Below are positions 1-8,075 of a stretch of DNA of 64,000 nucleotides, one piece after another; positions within the stretch are counted from its first letter, which is position 1; every line of letters begins with the position of its first letter. The notes under the pieces were generated by a model, which did no database searches, was not told the origin of the DNA, and saw nothing but the letters and a program-made list of their open reading frames with translations. The stretch comes from Microbispora catharanthi (GTDB lineage: Bacteria; Actinomycetota; Actinomycetes; Streptosporangiales; Streptosporangiaceae): positions 62,001 to 126,000 of the forward strand of contig NZ_VDMA02000009.1 of assembly GCF_006334915.2 (NCBI RefSeq), in the 5' to 3' direction. A program made the position numbers and the translations under genes.

Positions 1-634
1 AGGCGAGCACGACGGCCTGAACCCGGTCCCTGAGGCCGAGCTTGGACAGGATGCGCGCGACATGAGTCTTCACCGTCGTCGGGCTGAGGCTCAGCCGGTC
101 AGCGAGCTCGGCGTTGCTCAGCCCGGTGGCGAGCAGGCGCAACACCTCCAGCTCCCGGGGCGTCAGCTCCGACAGATCCCGGTGTACGGCTGCTCTGGTC
201 TCGTCACGGCGGGCGAACCGCTCGACCAGACGGCGGGTGATCGTCGGTGCGAGCAGGGCGTCCCCTGCGCGCACCAGACGCACCGCGGCCACCAGGTGCT
301 CCGGTGTGACGTCCTTGAGCAGGAAGCCACTGGCCCCTGCGGTGAGTGCGGCGTAGACGTAGTGGTCGAGGTCGTAGGTGGTCAGGATGAGAACGCGCGT
401 CTCGCCCGGGTCGGCAGCCATGATCTGCCGGGTGGCTTCGAGGCCGTCCATCCGCGGCATCCGGATGTCCATCAGCACGACGTCCGGCCGAGTACGCCGG
501 ACGGCGGCGACGGCTTCCGCTCCGTCGGCCGCCTCGGCCGTCACCTCGATGCCGTCGGCGGCGAGGATCATCCCGAACCCGCTGCGTACCAGTGCTTGAT
601 CGTCGGCGATGACCACGCGCGTCGGCCCGTTCAC
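1..634 (-). CDS. NarL/LuxR-type response regulator (3' end beyond window)
   Basis: Cytoplasmic two-component response regulator; 211 codons are visible and the C-terminal end lies left of the window. The N-terminal receiver domain shows the acidic pair DD (residues 11-12), the phospho-acceptor Asp in VVLMDIRMPRMDG (about residue 56) and the conserved Lys in GFLLKDV. The C-terminal LuxR-type HTH is recognisable from LTPRELEVLRLLATGLSNAE and the TVKTHVARILSKLGLRDR recognition helix region. The start is a GTG that overlaps the TGA of the upstream kinase (GTGA), so the two are translationally coupled and form a cognate pair. Target genes cannot be read from the sequence. Confidence 0.93.
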   Translation of the reverse strand, partial: MNGPTRVVIADDQALVRSGFGMILAADGIEVTAEAADGAEAVAAVRRTRPDVVLMDIRMPRMDGLEATRQIMAADPGETRVLILTTYDLDHYVYAALTAGASGFLLKDVTPEHLVAAVRLVRAGDALLAPTITRRLVERFARRDETRAAVHRDLSELTPRELEVLRLLATGLSNAELADRLSLSPTTVKTHVARILSKLGLRDRVQAVVLA

Positions 635-1974
635 GTAGTGGCCCACGGAACCCGCGCCTTGATTCGATAGCCGCCGTCGCTCCGCGGTCCGGCCTGCAGG
701 GTGCCGCCGTAGAGGGCGAGCCGCTCCCGCAGCCCGATCAGGCCCCGGCCCTGGCCGTCTCCCGCGCGGGCCGTCAGCCTGCCGCCGGTGTCGGTGATCT
801 CGATCTCCAGCCAGCCGCCGCGGTGGCCGATGGCGACGGACGCCGCCGCACCGGCCGCGTGCTTGATCGTGTTGGTCAGGGCCTCCTGGACGACGCGATA
901 GACGGCCAGTTCCACCCCGGGCGGCAGCGGACCGGGCGGCGGGGAGATCTCGACGCCGACCCGCACTCCGGCTGCGCGAACCCGTTCGATCAACGAATCG
1001 AGCTGGTCGAGTCCCGGTTGCGGTTCGAGCCCGTCGGCACTGCCGCCCGCCCGCTCGCTCTCCGGCCCGGCCAGCAGTCCCATGACGTTGCGTAGTTCCG
1101 CCATGGCGGCGCGGCCGCCGGCTTCGACCGCGAGCAGGGCCTGCTTCGACCGAGCCGGAGCCGTGTCCATCACCGCGCGTGCCGCACCGGCCTGGATCAC
1201 CATCACGTTCACATTGTGGGTGACGACATCGTGCAGTTCGCCGGCGATCCGGGAGCGCTCTCCCCGGACGGCCTCGCGCATGGCCTCCTCCTGGGCGCGC
1301 TGTAGTTCGGCGACCCGGCGCCGGCCGGCGTCGAGCTGCCGCCGCCAGGATCGGACGAAAGCGGCGGCGACTCCGGCGCTCATCAGTACCACGAACGGCC
1401 CCAGCCAGCTCGGCAACGCCGGGACGGAGTCCCGGAAGGCGACGCCCGCCAGCACGGTGGCGAGGACGAGTCCCCCGACGGCCGGCGCCCGGTGCGTGCT
1501 GTGGGCCACCGCCCCGTAGGCGGCGATGGCGAACGTCAGCACGGTGATCCACGTCGCGTCGTCACGGGTGCCCAACGCCGCGGCCAGCACCACCCAGAAG
1601 GTGATCAGCGGGTACAACCGTCGCATCGCCAGCGGCAGGGCCGTCAGAACCACCAGGAGCGGAAGCGGGCCCGAATCCTGCTGGTCGTCGGCGGTGACCA
1701 GGGGCCGTTCCAGGCGGTCGGGAGCGGCGTCGCTGCTTCGCGGCGGTGGTGAGGGCCGCAGTCGCAAGGGCTCCAGCAGGGAGGGCGGCTGCTCGTCGAC
1801 GCGATGGGCATCGTCTGTCGCGCCCGCCGTCGCGGCCACTGCGGCAACGGTCAAGGCGATCGCGAGCAGCAGGTCGGCGAGGAGCGACCGGCGCGAGGCC
1901 CGGGCGGGTTTCCACACTGGGCGGAGCACATCCAGCCCGAACCGCCGCCATCCACGTCGTTCGCTCGCTGTCAC
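631..1974 (-). CDS. NarL-family sensor histidine kinase
   Basis: Membrane sensor kinase, about 447 residues from the GTG at 1974; an ATG at 2010 would add 12 residues, and neither has a strong ribosome site. The reading frame stays open to 2208, but that stretch overlaps the start of the divergent esterase gene and is not needed. Several hydrophobic segments fill the first 205 residues, followed by a HisKA_3 dimerisation domain with the phospho-acceptor His in ELHDVVTHN (about residue 246) and a C-terminal HATPase with GRGLIGLRERL. The family phosphorylates NarL-type regulators, here the overlapping downstream gene. The signal is unknown. Confidence 0.92.
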   Translation of the reverse strand: MTASERRGWRRFGLDVLRPVWKPARASRRSLLADLLLAIALTVAAVAATAGATDDAHRVDEQPPSLLEPLRLRPSPPPRSSDAAPDRLERPLVTADDQQDSGPLPLLVVLTALPLAMRRLYPLITFWVVLAAALGTRDDATWITVLTFAIAAYGAVAHSTHRAPAVGGLVLATVLAGVAFRDSVPALPSWLGPFVVLMSAGVAAAFVRSWRRQLDAGRRRVAELQRAQEEAMREAVRGERSRIAGELHDVVTHNVNVMVIQAGAARAVMDTAPARSKQALLAVEAGGRAAMAELRNVMGLLAGPESERAGGSADGLEPQPGLDQLDSLIERVRAAGVRVGVEISPPPGPLPPGVELAVYRVVQEALTNTIKHAAGAAASVAIGHRGGWLEIEITDTGGRLTARAGDGQGRGLIGLRERLALYGGTLQAGPRSDGGYRIKARVPWATT

Positions 1975-2206
1975 CGATGCATTGTCCCGACCGCACGGCA
2001 CGTCCCGCATCAGCCCCGATGACCGGATCCGACCTCCGCCAGAAGTACATCGGAAGGACGACCCCGCGGCGGGCTCCTCCCTGCGAAGGGATCGATATCG
2101 GCATGGCAGCCGACGCGGACGGGCCTGCCCGGTCCCTAGCGTCGTTGCCGCCACCGGCCGCCCGCACGGGCCCCGTCGAGGCGGCCCCCACCCGGAAGGA
2201 CAGTTC

Positions 2207-3523
2207 ATGGATCATGCGATGGAGAGGGAGAGCATGCCCGGCCCCGTCTCGGGACCCGGCGCAGGCGTCGGCGGTGGTGCGTCGACGCCGCCCCGCCGGA
2301 TCAGCCGAGGCGCCATCACCGTCGCGGCCCTGCTCGCCTTCGTGGCCGCCACCTCCTGCGCCTCCGCGTCCGGTTCGGTCGTGTCCGGCGCCCCGCCGCG
2401 CAACGCGTCGCCCGGCTCCACCGCATCCGCCGCCGGTCCGGCATCCGCCCGGATCGGCATGCCCCGGCTGCCCGAACCGACCGGATCCCGGCCGGTCGGC
2501 ACCACGTCCCTCCACCTCGAGGACAGCTCCCGCGTCGATCCGTGGGTCCCCGGTGTGAAGGCGAGGGAACTCATGGTCTCCCTGTGGTACCCGGCGAAAT
2601 CCCGCAAGGGGAAGCGAGCCCCGTACATGACGGCCAAGGAGTCGGAGCTCATCCTGAAAGGCGGAGAGATCACCGGCGTGCCGTACGACGCGTTGAGCAG
2701 AACGCGGACCAACGCCCTCAGCGACGCCGAACCGGCCGGACGCGAACACAGCCTGCCCCTGGTGGTGCTCTCCCCGGGCTTCACCGAACCCCGCAGCTCG
2801 CTCACCGCTTTGGCGGAGGAACTGGCGAGCAGGGGCTATGTGGTGGCCGGCATCGACCACACCTATGAGAGCCTGGCCACGACCTTCCCCGACGGCCGGG
2901 TCACCACCTGCGTCGCATGTGAGGCACCCAAGGACCAGGAGTTCTGGAACACGGTGGGCCGGAGCCGGGCGGCCGACGTCTCCTTCGTCCTCGATGAACT
3001 GACCGGCGCGCACCCCAAATGGAAGGGCGCCTCACTGATCGCCCGCTCCCGCATCGCGATGGCCGGGCACTCGGCAGGAGGCGCGAGCACCATCGCCGCC
3101 ATGCTGCAGGACACCCGCATACGTGCCGGGATCGACATGGACGGCACCACATTCGCCCCGATCCCGGGCAGCGGACTGTCCCGGCCGTTCCTCTTCCTGG
3201 GCACGCAGGCCATGCACAGCCCGGGAGGCGAAGACACCACGTGGGACCGCGACTGGGCCCGTCTGACGGGATGGAAGCGCTGGCTCGTGGTGTCAGGGGC
3301 AGAGCATGTCTCCTTCACCGACACCGCGCTGCTGGTGGAGCAACTCGGCATCTACCGCAATCCCGGCCTGCCCGGGGCGCGCGCCGTGGAGATCACCCGC
3401 AGCCATGTCGCGGCCTTCTTCGACCTGCATCTGCGCCACAGGTCCCAGCCCCTGCTGGACAAGCCGTCAACGCGCTACCCCGAAGTCCGGCTGTGCGACG
3501 TCGAGCAGAAGGCCTGCGTCTAG
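2207..3523 (+). CDS. Secreted alpha/beta hydrolase, PAF-acetylhydrolase (isoform II)-like lipoprotein
   Basis: Probable extracellular esterase or lipase of 438 residues. The ATG at 2207 has GGAAGGA six bases upstream, and the longer open frame to the left is antisense to the kinase. The N-terminus is a long polar leader, a hydrophobic segment (about residues 35-48) and a possible lipobox ending at Cys51 (AATSC), so it is probably anchored outside the membrane. The mature part resembles platelet-activating-factor acetylhydrolase/dienelactone-hydrolase folds: LPLVVLSPGF, the nucleophile elbow GHSAGG with Ser at about 289, and a late His in SGAEHVSF. It is divergent from the two-component pair. 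The substrate is not evident. Confidence 0.85.
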   Translation: MDHAMERESMPGPVSGPGAGVGGGASTPPRRISRGAITVAALLAFVAATSCASASGSVVSGAPPRNASPGSTASAAGPASARIGMPRLPEPTGSRPVGTTSLHLEDSSRVDPWVPGVKARELMVSLWYPAKSRKGKRAPYMTAKESELILKGGEITGVPYDALSRTRTNALSDAEPAGREHSLPLVVLSPGFTEPRSSLTALAEELASRGYVVAGIDHTYESLATTFPDGRVTTCVACEAPKDQEFWNTVGRSRAADVSFVLDELTGAHPKWKGASLIARSRIAMAGHSAGGASTIAAMLQDTRIRAGIDMDGTTFAPIPGSGLSRPFLFLGTQAMHSPGGEDTTWDRDWARLTGWKRWLVVSGAEHVSFTDTALLVEQLGIYRNPGLPGARAVEITRSHVAAFFDLHLRHRSQPLLDKPSTRYPEVRLCDVEQKACV

Positions 3524-3552
3524 GCCGGGACCGTACGGTCGGGCGGTGTGGA

Positions 3553-4566
3553 TCAGCGCCCGTCGAGGAGGGGCCGCGCGGGGTCCCAGCGAGTGCCGTC
3601 GGCGGCGTCCCTGCGGCGACGGGCGATCGCCGACAGCGCCTCCAGGACGACCCGGTTGCCCAGGTACGCCGTGATGTCCGCGTGGTCGTACGGCGGGGCC
3701 ACTTCGACGATCTCCAACCCGACGACGGGCAGCTCGTAACAGGTCCTGCGCACGGCGTCGAGGAGCTGACGGGCCGACAGGCCGCCCGGCTCGGGCGTGC
3801 CGGTGCCCGGCGCGTGGCCCGGGTCGCAGACGTCCACGTCGACCGACAGGTAGACCCCGTCGCAGTCGTCGAGCGCGATCGCGTACGCCTCGGTGAGGCA
3901 CTCGTCGAGGCCCCTGGTGACGATCTCGGTCATCTCGTAGGACCGCATGCGCTGCCCGGCCATCCAGTCGAGGATCTCCGGCCCCGGCCAGTAGCCGCGC
4001 AGGCCGATCTGCAGGAAGCGGTCGCCCCGGATGGCCCCCGACTCGATGAGCCGCCGCATCGGCTGCCCGTGGCCGTGCAGGTGGCCGAACTCGATGTCGC
4101 CGGTGTCGGCGTGCGCGTCGAAGTGGAGCATCGAGACCCGGCCGAAGCCGTGGTGGCGGGCCACGCCCGTCGCGTCGGGCAGGGCGATCGTGTGGTCGCC
4201 GCCGAGGACGACGGGGATCGCCCCGGAGGCCGCGATCCTGGCGACAGCGTCCTCGATCGCGCGCAGGCTGCCCTCGATGTCCCCGGCGTAGGTCTCCACG
4301 TCTCCGGCGTCCAGCACCCGCAGGTCCTTGAGGGCGTCCACGCGCAGCGCCAGGCTCGGGCGGGAGCCGTCGTGGGGGAGGTAGCAGGTCTGGCGGATGG
4401 CGTTCGGGCCGAAGCGCGCGCCCGGGCGGTGGGAGGTGCCGCCGTCGAACGGCGCGCCCAGGATGACGACGTCGGCGTCCGCGTAGCCGGCCGGGTCGTC
4501 GAGGTCGCACCGCTCGACGCCGAGGAACGTGATGTCGGGGCCGAACATCTGGCCGTAGCGGGACAA
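3553..4566 (-). CDS. Agmatinase-family ureohydrolase
   Basis: Manganese-dependent ureohydrolase that releases urea from agmatine or a related guanidino compound in the cytoplasm. All metal-ligand motifs are present: GGDHT, FDAHADTG, and SVDVDVCDPGHAPGTG followed by the late E in GLEIVEVAP. I chose TTG at 4566 because AGGAG lies five bases upstream and the protein then begins SRYGQMFGPD, where many actinobacterial agmatinases begin; the frame also has a GTG at 4605. It follows the two PH-domain genes by about 45 bases, so co-transcription is possible. The family call is firm, but the substrate (agmatine, guanidinobutyrate or other) is not decided by the motifs. Confidence 0.9.
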   Translation of the reverse strand: MSRYGQMFGPDITFLGVERCDLDDPAGYADADVVILGAPFDGGTSHRPGARFGPNAIRQTCYLPHDGSRPSLALRVDALKDLRVLDAGDVETYAGDIEGSLRAIEDAVARIAASGAIPVVLGGDHTIALPDATGVARHHGFGRVSMLHFDAHADTGDIEFGHLHGHGQPMRRLIESGAIRGDRFLQIGLRGYWPGPEILDWMAGQRMRSYEMTEIVTRGLDECLTEAYAIALDDCDGVYLSVDVDVCDPGHAPGTGTPEPGGLSARQLLDAVRRTCYELPVVGLEIVEVAPPYDHADITAYLGNRVVLEALSAIARRRRDAADGTRWDPARPLLDGR

Positions 4567-4611
4567 TCCAACTCCTGAGGTCAAACCGGTCTTATCGGGC
4601 ATCACATGCTA

Positions 4612-6207
4612 TTAGCTGACATGCTGCGCCTCGACGAGGAACGGGTCGAGCAGGCCCGGGGTGCCCGCCGCGGCCAGGCGCAGCGCCTCGGTGAGGTCCA
4701 CGTCGCGCACCTGGTAGCCCTGCTTGCCCGCCGCCGTGGTCGCCGTCAGCGTCGCCAGGCGGGCCCGGCGCTGGAAGAACGATCGCTCGATGTTCCAGCC
4801 GATGACGCCGTCACACTCCAGTGCCACCCGGCGGCGTGCGAGCGAGCCCCAGCGGGTGACCAGATAGCCGGACGTCAGAGCGTGGCCGAGCGAGCGGTAG
4901 CGGTCGGCGGCCAGCAGGGCGGTCAGCGGCAGCAGGGCGGCGGCGGTGAGCCAGGTCCACGAGGGCAGCCCGGCCCACCACCACAGCGCGAGCAGCGCGG
5001 CCAGCACCAGCGCGTGCACGCCGTACGCCCGGGTGAACCTGCGGCGCAGCGCGGCCGGGCCGTGCGCGGTCAGGTCCGCGGTGACCGGCGAGGCTTCCCA
5101 GGCGGAGGAGGCGCCGGCGACAGAGGGGAGCACGAGCCGGGCCACCGACACGGCGGCCGCGCGCGGCGCGGGCGGCAGCAGCAACGACCCGCCGCGCTGG
5201 GAGCCCTGGGCCGCCCGCAGCCCGGTCGTCACCGCGGACAGCCGGGCCCCGCGTACGGCACGCAGCAGCAGCGGCTCGCTCACCTCGACCCCGCGCAGCC
5301 GCCGTTCCTCGATGGTGATGGCCCGGGTGGTCAGCAGCCCCCGGGTCACGTGAAGGGTGCCCTCGGCGTGCCGGGTCAGCCGGAAATTGCCGAAGGCCAG
5401 GACGTAGCCGAGCGTGGAGGCGACGCTCACGAACACCACCAGCACGAGCACCACCGTCGCGATCTCCAGCGGAAGCGACATCGCGCTGAACCACCGCCAG
5501 GTCTCCTGGACGGGCCCGACCCTGCCGAGGTCGACGTTGCCCTCCGAGACCAGGCGGGACACGAAGCCGGCGACGACGCCCACGGTGACGAGCCCGGACA
5601 TCGTGAACGGCCCGAATCTCACCCACTCGGGACGCATGCGCGCGAGTTCGGTCTCCGCGGCCGGCGTGCTCCCGGCGGGGGGCGCCAGAGGGGACACGGT
5701 GGGGGACGCAGTAGGGGACACGGTGGACGCGGTGGCGGGAGCGGCGGGGGAGCGGTGCAGCAGCTCCACGCGCAGGCGGGCGGCCTCGGCGGCGGTCAGC
5801 GCGTCGAGCTTGAGCCGGCCCTCGTGCCTGCGCTCCGACGTGCCCGTCCCCACCTCCACCCGGGCCAGGCCGAGCACGCGGTGCAGCACGTGGGAGGTGA
5901 CGTCCACCGTGCGGACCCGGTCGCGGGGCACGGTCACCACCTTGCGGGTCAGCAGGCCGCGGCGGACCTGCACGTGCTCGGGGGTGATGCGGTAGGTCGT
6001 GGTGAACCAGCGGAGCATGCCGAGCACGACCATGAGGGCGACGCCCGCGACGCTCCACAGGTGCCCCTGCCCGCCGCTGCTCGACCCCGCGACCAGCAGG
6101 CCGAGCAGCGCCGGGGCGGCCCGTACGACCTCCTGGAACGGGTGGATCACCAGCATGCGCGGGCTCAGCCGCCGCCAGGTCAAGGTCGTCTCGACGACGT
6201 CGATCAC
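4612..6207 (-). CDS. Bacterial PH-domain (bPH2) membrane protein, YdbT-like
   Basis: Integral membrane protein of 531 residues carrying repeated bPH2 (YdbS/YdbT, formerly DUF304) domains. Paired transmembrane helices occur near residues 25-60, 215-285 and 385-430, each followed by the characteristic beta-rich RVRTVDV / RRLRGVEVSEP / core. The GTG start overlaps the TGA of the upstream one-domain partner. In Bacillus, YdbS/YdbT-type pairs protect against certain bacteriocins, but no function is shown here. A low-complexity stretch of alternating TVSP/TASP units sits at about residues 160-180. Confidence 0.82.
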   Translation of the reverse strand: MIDVVETTLTWRRLSPRMLVIHPFQEVVRAAPALLGLLVAGSSSGGQGHLWSVAGVALMVVLGMLRWFTTTYRITPEHVQVRRGLLTRKVVTVPRDRVRTVDVTSHVLHRVLGLARVEVGTGTSERRHEGRLKLDALTAAEAARLRVELLHRSPAAPATASTVSPTASPTVSPLAPPAGSTPAAETELARMRPEWVRFGPFTMSGLVTVGVVAGFVSRLVSEGNVDLGRVGPVQETWRWFSAMSLPLEIATVVLVLVVFVSVASTLGYVLAFGNFRLTRHAEGTLHVTRGLLTTRAITIEERRLRGVEVSEPLLLRAVRGARLSAVTTGLRAAQGSQRGGSLLLPPAPRAAAVSVARLVLPSVAGASSAWEASPVTADLTAHGPAALRRRFTRAYGVHALVLAALLALWWWAGLPSWTWLTAAALLPLTALLAADRYRSLGHALTSGYLVTRWGSLARRRVALECDGVIGWNIERSFFQRRARLATLTATTAAGKQGYQVRDVDLTEALRLAAAGTPGLLDPFLVEAQHVS

Positions 6208-6707
6208 GTGGCGTCACCCGCCGTCGCCTGCGCGGTCGCGGTGAGCTCGGCGACCAGGCGCTGGGCCGTGTCCCGGTCGAGGCCGCTGACCTTGATCGGG
6301 CCGGCGGCGGAGGCGGTGGTGACGGTGACGTTGGCCAGGCGGAAGATCTGCTCCAGCGGGCCGCGCTCGCTGTCCACGGTCTGGATGCGGGAGACGGGTG
6401 CGATGCGCCACTCCTGCTTGAACCAGCCCGACTGGGTGAAGACGGCCGCGGACGTGGCCTCCCAGCGGTGCACCCGATAACGCCACTGCGGCATGACCGT
6501 GACGTGTGCCACCGCGACGACGGCGGTGACGACGAGACCGGCCACGTGCGCGGTGACGGGCAGGGCGCTCCCGTCGCTGTCGGCCACGAGCCAGGCCACC
6601 TGGGCGGCGAGGAGGACCAGCCAGCCGAGGGCGGCCCGCGCGGCCCAGTACCAGACGGCGGTACGGCTCACGCGGTGCTGAGGAGATCGGAGGGTCGGGG
6701 TGTCCAC
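6204..6707 (-). CDS. Bacterial PH-domain membrane protein, YdbS-like
   Basis: Membrane protein of 167 residues with two adjacent hydrophobic helices (about residues 27-70), then one bPH2 domain (VHRWEATSAAVF, RIQTVDSERGPLEQIF, DTAQRLVAEL). It is the first gene of the pair with the larger bPH2 protein and overlaps it by four bases (GTGA). The start is GTG at 6707 with only a weak purine stretch ahead. The domain call is clear; the function is unknown. Confidence 0.82.
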   Translation of the reverse strand: MDTPTLRSPQHRVSRTAVWYWAARAALGWLVLLAAQVAWLVADSDGSALPVTAHVAGLVVTAVVAVAHVTVMPQWRYRVHRWEATSAAVFTQSGWFKQEWRIAPVSRIQTVDSERGPLEQIFRLANVTVTTASAAGPIKVSGLDRDTAQRLVAELTATAQATAGDAT

Positions 6708-6801
6708 GCCTCAACTCTGCCCGATCCTGCGTGTCCCGGCGTAGTGGGCCCGATCCTGTTATCCCCAGGACAAATGTCATGTCCCGGCGCCGTACGACGG
6801 G

Positions 6802-7641
6802 TCAGAGGGCCGACAGCAGCTCGTGGACGTGGGAGAGCGGGTCGGCGCCCACCGGGCGGACGGCGACCGTGGACACGCCCGCCTCCCACAACGCCCTGAC
6901 CTGCGCGGACGCCTCCTCCGGCGAACCCGCCGCCATGACGACCTCCTCCGGCGCCACCTGCAGGAATCCTGCCTGCTCCTCCGCCGCCCGCCGCATGGCC
7001 GCGCGCGCGTCGTCGCCGACGTAGAGGTGGATGAACGCCACCACCTCGTGATCGTCGGTCGCGCCGATCCCCTCGATCATCGACCGCAACCGCTCCGGGG
7101 CGAGACCCTCGGGAAGGATGGTCCCCTGGGCCACCCGTCCCGACAGTGCCAGCGAGCGCGGGTTCACCACTCCGGCGAGGACGGGCGGCGGCTCGGCCGG
7201 CGGGTGGACGAGGCGGACGCCGTCCAGGCTCACCTCGCGTCCGTGCAGGGTGACGGTCTCGCCGCGCAGCAGCGCCCGTACGGACGTGATCGTCTCCTCA
7301 AGCAGCGACAGCGGCGACGCGGCGGCGGCGCCCACCTGACGCATCCACGCCTGCACGCCGTGGCCGATCCCCGCGGCCAGCCGCCCGGGGTGGAGGCGGG
7401 CCAGGTTGGCCAGCTCCATAGCCAGCAGCATCGGATTGCGCAGGGGCGCGGGGGTGATGCCGATGCCGACGCGCAGGCGCGAGGTCGCGGCCAGTGCCGT
7501 GGCCGCCGAGGAGATCGCGCCCGTCCAGCCGAGGTCCTCCACCACCCACAGGTCGGAGACCGCCGTGCCGTCGAGTTCCCCGGCGAACGACGGAAGCGAC
7601 TCCGGCGGCAGGTCGCGGTCGAAGACGACTCCAAGCCTCAC
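6802..7641 (-). CDS. LLM-class flavin-dependent oxidoreductase
   Basis: Luciferase-like monooxygenase-fold protein of 279 residues, of the F420- or FMN-dependent group common in actinomycetes. Supporting segments are the N-terminal VRLGVVFDRDLPPE, LWVVEDLGWTGAI, LRVGIGITPAPLRNP, GRLAAGIGHGVQAWMRQVG and GEVVMAAG-like C-terminal helices. GTG at 7641 is preferred because GGAGG lies seven bases upstream and homologues start at this strand; the frame stays open to 7713. It is monocistronic as far as can be seen. Cofactor and substrate cannot be fixed from the sequence. Confidence 0.87.
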   Translation of the reverse strand: MRLGVVFDRDLPPESLPSFAGELDGTAVSDLWVVEDLGWTGAISSAATALAATSRLRVGIGITPAPLRNPMLLAMELANLARLHPGRLAAGIGHGVQAWMRQVGAAAASPLSLLEETITSVRALLRGETVTLHGREVSLDGVRLVHPPAEPPPVLAGVVNPRSLALSGRVAQGTILPEGLAPERLRSMIEGIGATDDHEVVAFIHLYVGDDARAAMRRAAEEQAGFLQVAPEEVVMAAGSPEEASAQVRALWEAGVSTVAVRPVGADPLSHVHELLSAL

Positions 7642-7803
7642 GGGCGGCCCTCCAGAACAAGCGAGATCGGCTCTACGGCTTCCGAGTATCCAGGACAGTG
7701 GGAGGCGTCGCACACGGGGGCGGGGGCGAAGGTGCGGGTGAAGGAGGAGGGCCGGGCCACGGTGGGCCCGGCCCGGATCATGGTGGCACCGGCCGTGCGG
7801 CCG

Positions 7804-7935
7804 TCACTCGCTCGCGCCCTCGGCGGGGCGGTTGGCCTTCTTCGCCTGCTTCGCCGAGCGGGCTTCCTTGATGGCCGTCCTCTTCGCCTTGCCGGTGGAC
7901 TTCGCGGGCTTCTTCTTCTGACCGTCGTCAGCCAT
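7804..7935 (-). CDS. Small lysine/alanine-rich basic protein (43 aa)
   Basis: A 43-residue protein beginning MADDGQKKKPAKSTGKAKR and almost entirely Lys, Ala and small polar residues. The ATG at 7935 has a strong ribosome site (GGGGGAA) five bases upstream, which supports translation although the gene is short; the frame runs on upstream but that part is antisense-like. The composition suggests a nucleic-acid- or ribosome-associated basic peptide. That is inference only, as no domain is recognisable. Confidence 0.6.
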   Translation of the reverse strand: MADDGQKKKPAKSTGKAKRTAIKEARSAKQAKKANRPAEGASE

Positions 7936-8075
7936 GATTCCCCCGAATGTATGAGGATGCGCCTTATGTGCACATCTGAGGGGGTTGATACCCAAGAGAG
8001 CCGTGTGCCATCCGGCATGACTCGTCACACCGGCGAGGCGGGCCGCCAACGTCCGGTGCGACTTCTTGATCGGGT

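Noticed and set aside
1562-3013. Minus-strand frame of 483 codons across the kinase start and the esterase gene
   Set aside because: It is antisense to the esterase and out of frame with the kinase; composition is a GC shadow with no recognisable motif.
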